From contig NC_074726.1 in NCBI RefSeq assembly GCF_947242115.1, forward strand, positions 2,902,951-2,966,950: DNA of 64,000 nt, in the 5' to 3' direction. The notes beneath the pieces were generated by a model. That model was not told the origin of the DNA, made no database searches, and saw nothing but the letters and a program-made list of their open reading frames with translations. Made by a program: the position numbers and the translations under genes. Source of the DNA: Biomphalaria glabrata (lineage: Eukaryota; Mollusca; Gastropoda; Planorbidae). This document shows, piece by piece, positions 53,427-64,000 of the stretch. The stretch's first letter is position 1, and every line of letters starts with the position of its first letter.

Positions 53427-54704
53427 TGTTAGACACATTTCTGTTGATGTAAATAGGAACAACATGATAGACGAGAACTTATATATATATATATATTTAT
53501 TTATTTATTGTATAGCACTTTATGATAATACTTCTTTTCATGATCATACACTTTGCTGAAACTTTTCTCCTAACGGTAAGTGTGAAGATTGGGTTCACCC
53601 CAAATCAGTGAAGTTTATTTAATGAGAAAGTTTTAGATCATGTGAAGTGGGTTTTTTTTTAAGTCACAACTAAATGGGATGATCTTTGGCTAACTTTCAT
53701 TAAGTCTGGGGTGATCATTAAAAAAGAGTGTTTCTCTTCCCACTACAAGAACATGACCAATTGTATTTTCTTCTCCAACATGTATGGTATTAATTGGAGT
53801 TGGTGTGTGTGTGGGGGGCATCCTAAATTTCCCAATATTCAAAGGACCCCTTGGTTGGGGATAAGTACATAGCGAGCCTGTATGCTGTATAGAAATGTTT
53901 TGCACCATTTGTGACTGGGTTTTTTTTTTTTGTTTTTTTTTTAGGCATGTTTGTATTGGTTATATGAGGCTAAATGATTTTATTTGAATTTTAAAATGCG
54001 AAATTACTTTCATCCTATGGTAACATCCTATGTTAACTATTGTTTGTGATATTATTTAGTATATTATTCTTTAGTATCTCGGTGAAACATGTTACTGTCT
54101 ATAATAAACTTTGCTGACTGCATGTATCAATTATCTCCCCTCCCTCAGTCAATGTTTTCAGGAAGATTTCCAATGTCACACTTGCCACATAAAATTTTAG
54201 CATTGTATTTATTTCATACAAATGTATAGATGTTTTTCTACTGCTCACATACAAACATTGCAGTTCAGTGTGCATCCATTTTTATTTTTTTTTTACAATA
54301 GACATGAATTATCATTATTATTTTTATTATTATTGCTATTGTATACATATGTATGTATGTTTACATCCAATTTCTTTTGTGGATATTTAGTAGTAGAATA
54401 TATGTAGTAGAATAGGTATCTAAGAGAAGTTTTCCCTGCTTCTTTTCATAAAGACATTCCACAAACACAATTCAGCTCAAGTCTAATCTTAAATTTAAAA
54501 TTTCTTACTCTACATTGGGATTCGAACTCAAGCCTCGTCAGAGCGTGAAAAGGTTTTGACAAACATACAAAAATATTTTATGAATATTATTCCTTTTTTT
54601 TTTTTTTTATTACTGTTCTGATGACTGTACTGATGACTGTACTGATGACTGTAATGATAACTGTACAGTGTCTAAGTATATAGCAGAATACACTTCAAAT
54701 TGTT

Positions 54705-54840
54705 GTCACAGTGGTTTTGAGTTTGAACTCTGCCAGCTTCCCTCCCCTGTCACCCTGCTGTAGGTTTGAACCAGGTGCTAGGTAATCTTTATTTCTGAAG
54801 GAAATAAACTTATAACTGAATGGAACTAACAAAACAAACA
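54705..54840 (+). repeat. SINE-II copy, diverged
   Basis: GTTTTGAGTTTGAACTCTGC (B box worn), CCCCTGTCACCCTGCTGTAG, GTTTGAACCAGGTGCTAGGT and TATTTCTGAAGGAAATAAAC. Old copy. Confidence 0.55.
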
Positions 54841-55559
54841 AAATGTTTATCATGAATTTATAGAGAATGTTTTGTTTCTAAGTAAGAGAATGTCTATTAT
54901 GTTTATTCATGTTATTTTAATTGAATTTAATTGTCAATATTTGTTGTTGTGGATGTAGGACACCAATAAAAGTGTCTAGAAACTGAAGTCTGTGCTAGCT
55001 GGTGAACTTAATAGATAATGTTATATGTAATAAATGAATAGAAATATAATCGTTGTTGCTTTTTTCTTGTTAGTATTTCCTAGACACATCTCAGCAGCTC
55101 TCAGCCTGAGCTATATGTGTACTTCAGGGCTCCTAGTTAGCCACTTGGGGAAAGTGTGCTTAAAATTGGGTGATCTTAGACTATCTCATAAATACACTTT
55201 AGTAACCTACACTACAGGCCTATATAAATACCAAAATAATGTTTACTATTATTTACCCACATAAAATCGTGTGAAGATCCAACTTTTTAAACAATTCCTA
55301 CACCTAACACTTTCTTTGTAGAAACCAAATGTTCAGGCGAAAGTGCCACTTCCAGAACAAATACTTGGAGAATTGTGTTGTCTAGGAAATGATAGTGAAC
55401 ATTTTGTGGTTTTAGTAATATGTTTAAAAGCAGCTGAAAGATAAGCCAGAAGATGGGGAATAAAAAACGTAAATAAATTAAAAACATAATAAAAGCTTTA
55501 CATGATGTATTAAACTTTATATAGGCATAAGATATGTAGATGCAGGAACCAGCTTGAAC

Positions 55560-55690
55560 CCTGACATTGCTGATGCCCAACTGAGTGAGACAGATCAATC
55601 GTCACAGATGGTCTGAACACTGACCAGCAGGGTGGCATCTTGTGGGCATTAGAGACCAATAACTCGTAAGACTATAACTGAAAGATGTAC
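55560..55690 (+). repeat. Dispersed repeat shared with 34170-34400
   Basis: GATGGTCTGAACACTGACCA and TTGTGGGCATTAGAGACCAA, TAACTCGTAAG match the segment in intron 1. Family unknown. It borders the minisatellite that begins at 55748. Confidence 0.5.
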
Positions 55691-55747
55691 AGGTTTCAGG
55701 GTACATCCTTTTCTTTATATCACGGAGTACGCTATATTCGTTTTATA

Positions 55748-56715
55748 CAAATACAAGACAATACAAGACACCGATCACATAGAGACACAATGTAGATACA
55801 AGACACCGATTACAGACACAATGGAGATACAAGACACCGATTACAGACACAATGGAGATACAAGACACCGATTACAGACACAATGGAGATACAAGACACC
55901 GATTACATAGAGACACAATGGAGATACAGAACACCGATTACAGACACAATGGAGATACAAGACACCGATTACATAGAGACACAATGGAGATACAAGACAC
56001 CGATTACAGACACAATGGAGATACAGGACACCGATTACAGACACAATGGAGATACAAGACACCGAATACATAGAGACACAATGGAGATACAGAACACCGA
56101 TTACAGACACAATGGAGATACAGGACACCGATTACAGACACAATGGAGATACAAGACACCGATTACAGACACAATGGAGATACAAGACACCGATTACATA
56201 GAGACACAATGGAGATACAGGACACCGATTACAGACACAATGGAGATACAAGACACCGATTACATAGAGACACAATGGAGATACAGGACACCGATTACAG
56301 ACACAATGGAGATACAAGACACCGATTACAGACACAATGGAGATACAAGACACCGATTACAGACAAAATGGAGATACAGGACACCGATTACAGACACAAT
56401 GGAGATACAAGACACCGATTACATAGAGACACAATGGAGATACAAGACACCGATTACAGACACAATGGAGATACAGGACACCGATTACAGACACAATGGA
56501 GATACAAGACACCGAATACATAGAGACACAATGGAGATACAGAACACCGATTACAGACACAATGGAGATACAGGACACCGATTACAGACACAATGGAGAT
56601 ACAAGACACCGATTACAGACACAATGGAGATACAAGACACCGATTACATAGAGACACAATGGAGATACAGGACACCGATTACAGACACAATGGAGATACA
56701 AGACACCGATTACAA
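55748..56715. repeat. 31/35-bp minisatellite grown from a LINE 3' end, about 30 units
   Basis: Unit GACACCGATTACAGACACAA plus TGGAGATACAA; a second type has CATAGAGA inserted. Types alternate, and a block of several units (from 55921 to about 56160) recurs at about 56400-56640, so there is higher-order duplication. No stop exists in any + frame of the unit, giving a spurious 293-codon frame. The sequence right after the array (56716-56915) is a LINE 3' end whose other copy at 58110-58345 carries only one such unit (AAATACAAGACACCGATAGC). Confidence 0.92.
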
Positions 56716-56915
56716 ACAGACACAAAGACTCCTTTGCTTGAGGGACCATCGTATCATAAATTAAAATTCCAGTGATAAAAACATTTCACGTGTAACTTTT
56801 GAGTCATTCTGGTGTGAATGTATATTTTGTTTTCTATAGTCATAATTTTTTGTTTGGTGTAAAGCACACACTGTAAGACAAAATTCTAATGGATAATAAA
56901 GATTATTATTATTAT
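56716..56915 (+). mobile_element. LINE-D (Rex1-like) 3' untranslated end
   Basis: AAACAGACACAAAGACTCCT, TCATTCTGGTGTGAATGTAT, TTTGTTTGGTGTAAAGCACA and GGATAATAAAGATTATTATT. Matches 58130-58345 in order and ends in the same ATT-type tail. Confidence 0.75.
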
Positions 56916-57589
56916 AAACCTTATTGCAGACCTATTAAAGATTAAAGGCAGGTAACTTTAATTGTCCGCTATTGCTAATTACTAGTTTTTAGCCTATTAT
57001 TATTATTTGTACAGGTCCCTATACTTATGACGAGCAATACTTATTCGGAACATGATTCATCTGTCTAGGCTACATATACATACACCTCAAAACCTTTTAC
57101 GTTGCATGGGACCCGGAGGTCAGAATCCGAGCAAGCTAAATGGTTGACCAGTGACATTGACTTTTCAAATGACCAAGTTTGAGGACCTCGTTTTCGCTTA
57201 CGCAAATGAGGATCTCGTGTAACAATATCGAAAAAATACTGTTTCGTCTGGGAAATATCCAATCAGATGTATCCCTATTACCTACGGCTCGTAACCCAAG
57301 ACGTTCGGGTCAGAGGCGAGGCCGGGAAACTACTCCATGTTCCTTCTCTGCACCAGATCAGCCTTGCAGCTGTCCGCCATAAAACGGCTCCCTGAGGAAC
57401 GGTTTGTGGATAGTGACACTGTTGCTGGGATTCTATTCTATTCCCCCGCCAGTGCAATGGGCTCGGCCCTTAGCCATGTCACCGTGAGTTCAGTTTTGAA
57501 TTCCCTATTGGACTAAGCGTCTCCTCTAAAGACTGTTTCCATTCGGAGCCACGATGAGGCTGAGAATCTCATAGTCATTCTTATGAAAT
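56916..57589. other. Unclassified sequence, possibly LINE-D upstream part
   Basis: GC-richer than its surroundings between 57260 and 57580. The short + frame at 57179-57382 shows no family motif. Because reverse-transcriptase sequence starts right after, part of it may belong to that LINE, but I cannot show it. Confidence 0.3.
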
Positions 57590-58345
57590 TTTCCAATGAT
57601 AATTTTTTATTATTAAATGTAAAAAAAAACCCAAAGAAATGATAATCGATTTTCGTAGGGAAAAGAAGAAAATGATATCGTTTCTGTACCTGGAGAGACT
57701 ATTGAAATAGTGCAAACTTTTAAATACCTTGGTACTATCCTAGACAATAAAGTAAATTTTACTGCAAATACTGATTATATCAGCAAAAAAAAAAGGGCAG
57801 CAAAGATTACGATTACTAAGAAAACTGTCCTCGTTTAATGTTAGCGAAAAGACCTTGGCTATGTTTTATCACGCTCACATCTGCAATATTTTAAGTTTCA
57901 ATATCACTGACTGGTATGGCAATCTGAGCATTAAAAATAAAAATAAACTTTATAGAATCCTCAATGCTGCAGGTAAAATCATTGGCCAAAAAAAAACAAC
58001 ACACATTTGGGCAACTGTTTGAGACAAACATTTATAAAAAAAGCTAACAAGATCCTAGAAATAAAGAATCACTCTTTGTGTCAGGATATTGTGATTTTAC
58101 CATCACAAAAGAAATACAAGACACCGATAGCAAAGACAAACAGACACAAACACTCAAATCATTAAATAGAAACAATCTGATATAAACTTTGTCACATGTA
58201 AATTATGAGTGAGTCTGGTGTGAATGTACATTTTGGTTTCTTATAGTTATAATGTTGTTGTTTTTTTGTTTGGTGTAATGCACAAATTGTTAGACAAATT
58301 TCCATACGGACAATAAAGATTATCATTATTATTATTTATTATTAT
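57590..58345 (+). mobile_element. LINE-D (Rex1-like) ORF2 3' half and tail
   Basis: Broken frames read KPKEMIIDFRREKKK, DIVSVPGETIEIVQTFKYLG, TILDNKVNFTANTDYI, LRLLRKLSSFNVSEKTLAMF, YHAHICNILSFNITDWYGNL and KLYRILNAAGKIIGQ. FKYLGT...D is the thumb-region motif of Rex1/Babar-like reverse transcriptases. Several frameshifts, 5'-truncated. The tail ends in a TATTATTATT tract. Confidence 0.75.
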
Positions 58346-58570
58346 GATGTGGCAGGTTTGCAGCAGTACCACCCTCTAACAGGTAAAAAGAATCTTCTTC
58401 GGTAGAGATCTATGTTCAGGGTCTCGAAGAAGTCTTTCAAGGTCAGATGTCACCAGACTCACCACTCACCACCCCTTTTGGCTTATATCACAAACGAGCT
58501 TGTGGTAATTTTATTTCGGCATACTCATTCTCCAAACAAAGATTTTCCTATTTTGTTTAATTTTATTTAG

Positions 58571-58865
58571 TGGGGAGGCGCGGTGGCTGAGCGATAAAGC
58601 GCTTGGCCTCCGAACCGGGGACCGGGGTTCGAATCCTGGTGAAGATTGGGATTTTTTATTTCGGGATCTTCGGGCGCCTCTGAGTCCACCCAGCTCTTAT
58701 GGGTACCTGACATTAGTTAGGGAAAAGTAAATGTGGTTGGTCGTTGTGCTGGCCACATGACTCCCTTGTTAACCGTTGGCCACAGAAACAGATGACCTTT
58801 ACATCATCTGCCCTAGAGACCACAAGGTCTGAAAGCGGAACTTTACTTTACTTTTTACTTACTTT
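58571..58865 (+). repeat. SINE-I, best-preserved copy
   Basis: Head GAGGCGCGGTGGCTGAGCGA, TAAAGCGCTTGGCCTCCGAA, CCGGGGTTCGAATCCTGGTG contains a good pol III A box (TGGCTGAGCGATAAAGCG) and B box (GGTTCGAATCC). Body TTTCGGGATCTTCGGGCGCC, TGAGTCCACCCAGCTCTTAT, GGTTGGTCGTTGTGCTGGCC. Tail AAAGCGGAACTTTACTTTAC with CTTTA repeats. Confidence 0.92.
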
Positions 58866-58924
58866 ATATAGTGGAGGTCATCTAGGTGTTTGAGATATAG
58901 GCCCAATGTTGTGTCGTTTAATAC

Positions 58925-59367
58925 AGTACACCAGTTAATGTTATAGCTCAGAGACGCCAGTATCTCCTGTCCTAGGTAAATATTTGTAGTGAGTAGGTCC
59001 TATATTTCATTAATCCTATCAGATCATGTGTGCCCCATGCTGGAGGAGCTTGGTTATGGCGACCAGTACACCAGTTAATGTTATAGCTCAGAGACGCCAG
59101 TCTCTCCTGTCCTAGGTAAATATTTGTAGTGAGTAGGTCCTATATTTCATTAATCCTATCAGATCATGTGTGCCCCATGCTGGAGGGTTACTTTAGCAGC
59201 TTGGTTATGGCGACCAGTTCACCAGTTAATGTTATAGCTCAGAGACGCCAGTATCTCCTGTCCTAGGTAAATATTTGTAGTGAGTAGGTCCTATATTTCA
59301 TTAATCCTATCAGATCATGTGTGCCCCATGCTGGAGGGTTACTTTAGCAGCTTGGTTATGGCGACCT
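58925..59367. repeat. Three direct copies of a ~150-bp unit
   Basis: Units start at about 58925, 59063 and 59217 with ACACCAGTTAATGTTATAGC, TCAGAGACGCCAG, CTCCTGTCCTAGGTAAATAT and TGCCCCATGCTGGAG. Unit 1 lacks about 11 bp (GGTTACTTTAG). Near-identical otherwise, so recent. Non-coding. Confidence 0.9.
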
Positions 59368-59721
59368 AGAAGCGCCGACTCTGACAAAACTGAACGTCCC
59401 ACCATTTTGTATTCGTTCCACTATATTTTCCACACACATTAAATAGCATAAATGTTTCTTTAGCAAAAGCCTTTATTGGATGGATCGGTTAGGTTGAGAT
59501 AAATCAGATAAATAATTAAAGAATGAGAGGTATTCACATTTTTTAGCCTACTTTTCATTAAATTGCCCCCAACTCAGGCGAATAAACGCGACACACACCA
59601 ACGGAGAGAGAGAGAGTCAGAGAGAGAGAGAGAGAGCGTCAGTAAAAAAAAAGCGATTATTTCATTTCAACAAAACATACTTCATAAAGTATCAAACTGT
59701 AGAACTTATAGTCGGAATATC

Positions 59722-59940
59722 TAGATAGATTAGATAGATAGATAGATAGATAGATAGATTTAGTGCATTTTGCGCGCTGGACCGTCGTTTCGATTTATCG
59801 ATGGTCCCGGGTTCAAACCCTGCCCGCTCCCATCCCCCGTCGTCCTGCGGGAGGTTTAGACTAGGAAGTAAACTATCTTCAACTCTGAAGGAACATCCGA
59901 AACATGTAAAAAATTTTACAAACAAACAAACATAGATAGT

Positions 59941-60003
<63 letters not shown>
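59722..60003. repeat. GATA microsatellite split by a SINE-II
   Basis: (GATA)n at about 59722-59760 and again at 59933-60003. The SINE-II copy lies exactly between them. Confidence 0.9.
59761..59932 (+). repeat. SINE-II copy inside GATA repeats
   Basis: GCGCGCTGGACCGTCGTTTC, GATGGTCCCGGGTTCAAACC, CCCGTCGTCCTGCGGGAGGT, GGAAGTAAACTATCTTCAAC, and TCCGAAACATGTAAAAAATT. The first ~30 bases of the head are missing. One of the least diverged copies. Confidence 0.85.
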
Positions 60004-60910
60004 GATGAGTTTTAAAAATCTCTTAGAGAAAAAAACAACCACTCATAAATGAGTTTTTCTGGGTTGCTCTAAATACCAGCAAATAGTTGACTTTCTGTTG
60101 GTATAGAAATGAACTATCGAGATCGAGACCAAACGACCATTTGGAAAGTTTCAATCCCAATCTGTTTAAATCGCGACATCTGTTGTCCAAGAAAGTCTGT
60201 TACACAATACCCACTGAAAAATAAGAAAGGAGGTGGGGTGCGTTCACTTTTTCAAAACTCAGCTAAAAATATTTTCATCCTTTGATCAATAACCATCAAC
60301 ATTTCAAGGGCGTGTGTTGGAGTAGGTATCACAGTTAAATGTAGATTGATTGCATCGTACTAATTTTACCAGTTTTATATGATGACCCAAAGTCCAATGT
60401 AACAACATTTCTCTTTACGAATTAAAATAATTTTAATCCTCAAGTTGAAATCATGAAAAGCTTAAAATATATAGATGGTGTTGTTTATAGTTTGTTTTGT
60501 AACCCTGAAATAAGTTCATCTCCTCTCTCTATAGATTTTCAAATAGAGGTCTAAAAGAGAAAATGAAATACAAACATTTCATTTATAAATAACTTCCTTT
60601 ACATATTTCCGTTTGTGTGTGAGTGTGGAGAAGCTTGAATCTTCGAGAAGGCGATATGTGAATACACTTCCTGTTTACACTTCTCTTGCAACCTTGAAGC
60701 GCACACCAAGTGACAGTAGGCTATTTTGACCTCATTCTGAAACTTAGACTAAGCACCCATCTTATTAACTTTATATTGACACTGTCCTATATTGTTACAT
60801 GTCCTGTTAAATATAGAAACAACAACACAAATAATACCATTTCTTAAATCATGTCCAGTGTTTGATGAGCATGTCATCGAAAAAGTGATTCTGCTAGTTT
60901 AATGTGAACA
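60004..60910. other. No recognised feature
   Basis: AT-rich sequence with short GTGTGTGAGTGTG near 60610. Nothing coding. Confidence 0.4.
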
Positions 60911-61745
60911 TTCAATGGTTATATATGTGAGCATTCAATTGTTATATATGTGAGCATTCAATTGTTATATATGTGAGCATTCAATTGTTATATATGTGAG
61001 CATTCAATTGTTATATATGTGAGCATTTAATTGTTATATATGTGAGCATTCAATTGTTATATATGTGAGCATTCAATTGTTATATATGTGAGCATTCAAT
61101 TGTTATATATGTGAGCATTCAATTGTTATATATGTGAGCATTCAATTGTTATATATGTGAGCATTTAATTGTTATATATGTGAGCATTTAATTGTTATAT
61201 ATGTGAGCATTCAATTGTTATATATGTGAGCATTCAATTGTTATATATGTGAGCATTTAATTGTTATATATGTGAGCATTCAATTGTTATATATGTGAGC
61301 ATTCAATTGTTATATATGTGAGCATTCAATTGTTATATATGTGAGCATTCAATTGTTATATATGTGAGCATTCAATTGTTATATATGTGAGCATTCAATG
61401 GTTATATATGTGAGCATTCAATTGTTATATATGTGAGCATTCAATTGTTATATATGTGAGCATTCAATTGTTATATATGTGAGCATTTAATTGTTATATA
61501 TGTGAGCATTCAATTGTTATATATGTGAGCATTCAATTGTTATATATGTGAGCATTCAATTGTTATATATGTGAGCATTCAATGGTTATATATGTGAGCA
61601 TTCAATTGTTATATATGTGATCATCAATTCTTATTTATGTGAGCATTCAATTGTTATATATGTGAGCATTCAATTGTTATATATGTGAGCATTCAATTGT
61701 TATATATGTGATCATCAATTCTTATATATGTGAGCATTTAATTGT
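60911..61745. repeat. 23-bp minisatellite (TGTGAGCATTCAATTGTTATATA), about 36 units
   Basis: Units are almost identical; variants are C/T in CATTCAA or CATTTAA, CAATGG for CAATTG, and a rare type TGTGATCATCAATTCTTATT. The pattern of variants repeats (TTTAA units spaced in recurring order), which suggests block duplications. Non-coding. Confidence 0.93.
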
Positions 61746-61814
61746 TATATATCTCACGACTCTATCGATTGTTGTTCTACAAGAATCGGATGTTTTTTCA
61801 TTATTAAATCCAAT

Positions 61815-61905
61815 ACTAAACCTCCCGCAAGACGGCGGGAAATGGCAGCGGGCAGGGTTCGAACCCGGGACCATCAAGATAGCAGTCAGGCAGCCATCCA
61901 AAGTA
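61815..61905 (-). repeat. SINE-II head half, reversed
   Basis: Reverse strand: GGCTGCCTGACTGCTATCTT, GATGGTCCCGGGTTCGAACC, CCCGCCGTCTTGCGGGAGGT and TTAGTAT. Good B box. The 3' tail is missing. The following 61906-62519 shows nothing recognisable. Confidence 0.75.
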
Positions 61906-62519
61906 AGCTTGTTAAAACTCTTTGTGTCTGTCCTAGTTGCTTCATGTTTTCTTGAGAGGTCCCAACCAGAAGATGCATATTCATCCCTTAAGTCTGCCTA
62001 TGCATTTAGAACAACACAACAAAAAAAAAAAATGAAAAATTCATTGAGGTACACACAAATTCATTTCGACTACATGGCAACATATTGAGAATGATTCTAA
62101 ACTTATATAAGATGAACAGATTTTCTTTCGGCCCACTTATTAAATCAAACCTTTTCCATTCTGCGAGAGTTCGTTAAAAACTGTTTCCAACTTGAAGGAA
62201 TTATTTAGTTTTCTGTGTTACAACGGATGACGTCAGTAGCCATTAGAGATTAAACTCTTTTTTGGTTGTTGTTTGTTTCGTGCTATAGCCGGGATTTTTT
62301 ATTTTGCTAAGCAGACGACAAGAAAGACGCTACTCCTAACGTTGGTTTAACTTAAAGGTAAACGGTTCTAAATTTGTAATGTGATTTTGTATATATATCA
62401 GTGTTATTTTTTCCTCTTATGAATTGATAAATTCCTGTTGGTAGATTGTAAACCAGGGAGTATAGCTATTAGCAAGCAAAATTAAAAAAACACACTTTTA
62501 AAAGGACTTATCTTAGGGG

Positions 62520-62730
62520 AAGAACACATTTACAGCCATATCTCTCAATGTTGTAAGATTTTTTAAAAATTTTCTTTCGATTTAGAACAAAACAAATTAA
62601 TTACCACTAATTATTAATTTACTAAATGTAATTTTTTTATTCATGTTTTGTTGAGAACAATTAATAATTTTGCAAAATATCAACTTGATCCGAGAAATGG
62701 GAAGTAGGAGAATATCATGTTTAAAATGTG
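62520..62730. mobile_element. Half copy of the foldback element family (7131-7405)
   Basis: ACACATTTACAGCCATATCT, AATTAATTACCACTAATTAT, TATCAACTTGATCCGAGAAA and TGGGAAGTAGGAGAATATCA follow the same order as 7070-7265. The mirror arm is absent. It shows the family extends about 60 bp further out than the hairpin arms. Confidence 0.65.
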
Positions 62731-62954
62731 TACCAGACATGCAGAATAAAATGATCAAAGCTTTGTAGAAATGACCTTACGAAGCATTGCTTTCTTAGAT
62801 GTTGTTTACTCTTGATACATTCAAATTATTTTTTGATTAAATTCTATAATATTAGTCGTCTCGTGATGTTGAAAACAAAACAGAGCTCCACACAGACCCA
62901 CAAGCTAGGTCCAAAACATGTTTACCTAACTTTAGTGTTGTGTCTCACTCTGCT

Positions 62955-63065
62955 GTCAGAATGTCTGTGTGTGTGTGTGTGTCTCTCTCTCTTTGTTTGT
63001 GTGTGTCTGAGTCTCAACGTCTCTATCTCTCTCTGTGTCTCAGTCTCCCTTCGTATGTCACTGTG
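62955..63065. repeat. GT/CT-rich microsatellite
   Basis: TGTGTGTGTG and CTCTCTCT runs with interruptions. Artificial Cys/Val/Ser/Leu-rich open frames overlap it. Not a gene. Confidence 0.85.
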
Positions 63066-63267
63066 TGTCTTAACCTTTCTGATCTGGATTGCGAAGCTGA
63101 AGGTGACAAGGAAATCTACGATCGCGGGACTTGGGGGGCGGTTGTCCCGCTTGCCACCCCCTAGGGCCGCTACTGAGTGTTGTAAACATGAAATATATAG
63201 GCTATACATGAAAATAGTTTTAAACTTTGTCGTTAACTATATTAGGCCTATATCTGACCCTCATTCT

Positions 63268-64000
63268 ATGTAGTCTCTCTGTCTCTGTAGTCTCTCTGTC
63301 TCTGTAGTCTGTTTCCTAGTCTCTCTGTCTCGTAGTCTCTCTGTCTCTGTAGTCTCTCTGCCTCTGTAATCTGTTTCCTAGTCTCTCTGTCTCGTAGTCT
63401 CTCTGTCATTTAGTGTCTGTCTCTGTAGTCTGTTTCCTAGTCTCTCTGTCTCGTAGTCTCTCTGTCATTTAGTGTCTGTCTCTGTAGTCTGTTTCCTAGT
63501 CTCTCTGTCTCGTAGTCTCTCTGTCATTTAAGTGTCTGTCTCTGTAGTCTGTTTCCTAGTCTCTCTGTCTCGTAGTCTCTTTGTCATTTAGTGTCTGCCT
63601 CTGTAGTCTGTTTGTTTCTGTAGTCTATCTGTACTCTGTAGCATGTCTCATAGTCTCTGTTTCTGTAGTCTCTCTGTTTCTGTAGTCGCTCTGTTTCTGT
63701 AGTCTCTCTGTTTCTGTAGTCTCTCTGTTTCTTTAGTCGCTCTGTTTCTGTAGTCTCTCTGTTTCTGTAGTCTCTCTGTTTCTGTAGTCTCTTTGTCTCT
63801 GTAGTATTTCTGTCTTTGTAGTCGCTCTGTTTCTGTAGTCTCTCTGTTTCTGTAGTCTCTCTGTTTCTGTAGTCGCTCTGTTTCTGTAGTATCTCTGTTT
63901 CTGTAGTCTCTCTGTTTCTGTAGTCGCTCTGTTTCTGTAGTATCTCTGTTTCTGTAGTATTTCTGTCTTTGTAGTCGCTCTGTTTCTGTAGTCTCTCTGT
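63268..64000. repeat. 17-18-bp minisatellite (GTCTCTCTGTTTCTGTA), continues past the window
   Basis: From 63268 units of TAGTCTCTCTGTCTCTG type; at about 63310-63600 they are arranged in a ~60-bp higher-order unit (GTCTGTTTCCTAGTCTCTCT, GTCTCGTAGTCTCTCTGTCA, TTTAGTGTCTGTCTCTGTA), then in simple form to the end. The array is cut by the window edge. Confidence 0.92.

Larger units (their letters stand above)
53172..54990 (+). other. Probable 3' UTR of the FLACC1-like gene with two poly(A) signals
   Basis: AATAAA occurs at 54103-54108 and at 54965-54970; the second is followed by a GT-rich stretch, the usual downstream element. A third AATAAA at 54803-54808 is inside a SINE. The region also holds a 196-bp MITE (53231-53426), a short (TA)n at about 53479-53500 and a GATGACTGTACT repeat at 54615-54665. 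Transcript end is inferred only. Confidence 0.4.

Noticed and set aside
55883-56764. 293-codon open frame with MEIQDTDYRHNGDTRH-type repeats
   Set aside because: The 31/35-bp minisatellite unit has no stop in any + frame, so long frames arise automatically in all of them. There is no start context, splice signal or known domain, and the array derives from a LINE 3' UTR.
58571-58645. Possible functional tRNA gene
   Set aside because: A and B boxes are good, but the sequence continues into the conserved SINE body found in several other copies, and the acceptor stem does not close. It is the SINE-I head.
62812-63273. 153-codon frame rich in Cys, Val, Ser and Leu
   Set aside because: Runs through GT/CT microsatellite sequence; similar frames exist on the opposite strand. 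No domain.

Overview
This window looks like AT-rich, repeat-dense DNA from a mollusc, most likely a heterobranch/pulmonate gastropod. Evidence: long introns with GT-AG borders; many copies of a tRNA-derived SINE (A box, B box, then a conserved body) that I remember from freshwater snail genomes; many hAT-type elements with 8-bp target duplications; fragments of several LINE families; and tandem repeats every few kilobases. The species assignment is an inference from memory of repeat families, not a search. There are no bacterial-style operons, and most longer open frames are products of repeats.

The one well-supported host gene is on the + strand, 29683-53171: a 14-exon gene for a coiled-coil protein of about 526 residues. 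I recognise it as a homologue of FLACC1 (ALS2CR12, flagellum-associated coiled-coil protein). Every exon junction keeps phase, the start exon has an upstream in-frame stop, and the 14 exons sum to 1581 nt. Its introns hold SINEs, LINE scraps, MITEs and a large tandem array. That array (about 48064-50050) is made of copies of the 3' end of exon 10 together with its 5' splice site, and is the most unusual feature here. A probable first coding exon of a second gene (type II membrane protein, - strand) lies at 23178-23307, next to a CpG-rich stretch.

Region by region. 1-11 kb: hAT and LINE fragments, a foldback element and a 5'-inverted LINE. 11-18.5 kb: three minisatellites and LINE 3' ends. 19.3-21.1 kb: a hAT transposase gene (ZMYM1-like) with a 487-codon open frame. 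21-25 kb: minisatellite, SINEs, and the possible first exon. 25.2-27.4 kb: a 2.2-kb non-autonomous hAT element with a perfect 8-bp duplication. 27.4-28.4 kb: a palindromic MITE, two LINE tails joined tail to tail, and a solo LTR. 29.7-53.2 kb: the FLACC1-like gene. 53.2-55 kb: its probable 3' UTR, including a MITE and two poly(A) signals. 55.7-58.3 kb: a minisatellite grown out of a LINE 3' end, plus another copy of that LINE. 58.5-64 kb: a well-preserved SINE, a triplicated 150-bp unit, GATA repeats, an 800-bp 23-bp minisatellite and a CT-rich minisatellite running off the end.

I found no CRISPR array, rRNA, functional tRNA gene or gene-cluster system. The biology is a single ciliary/flagellar-type gene embedded in mobile DNA, with several cases of repeats arising from or inside other repeats.
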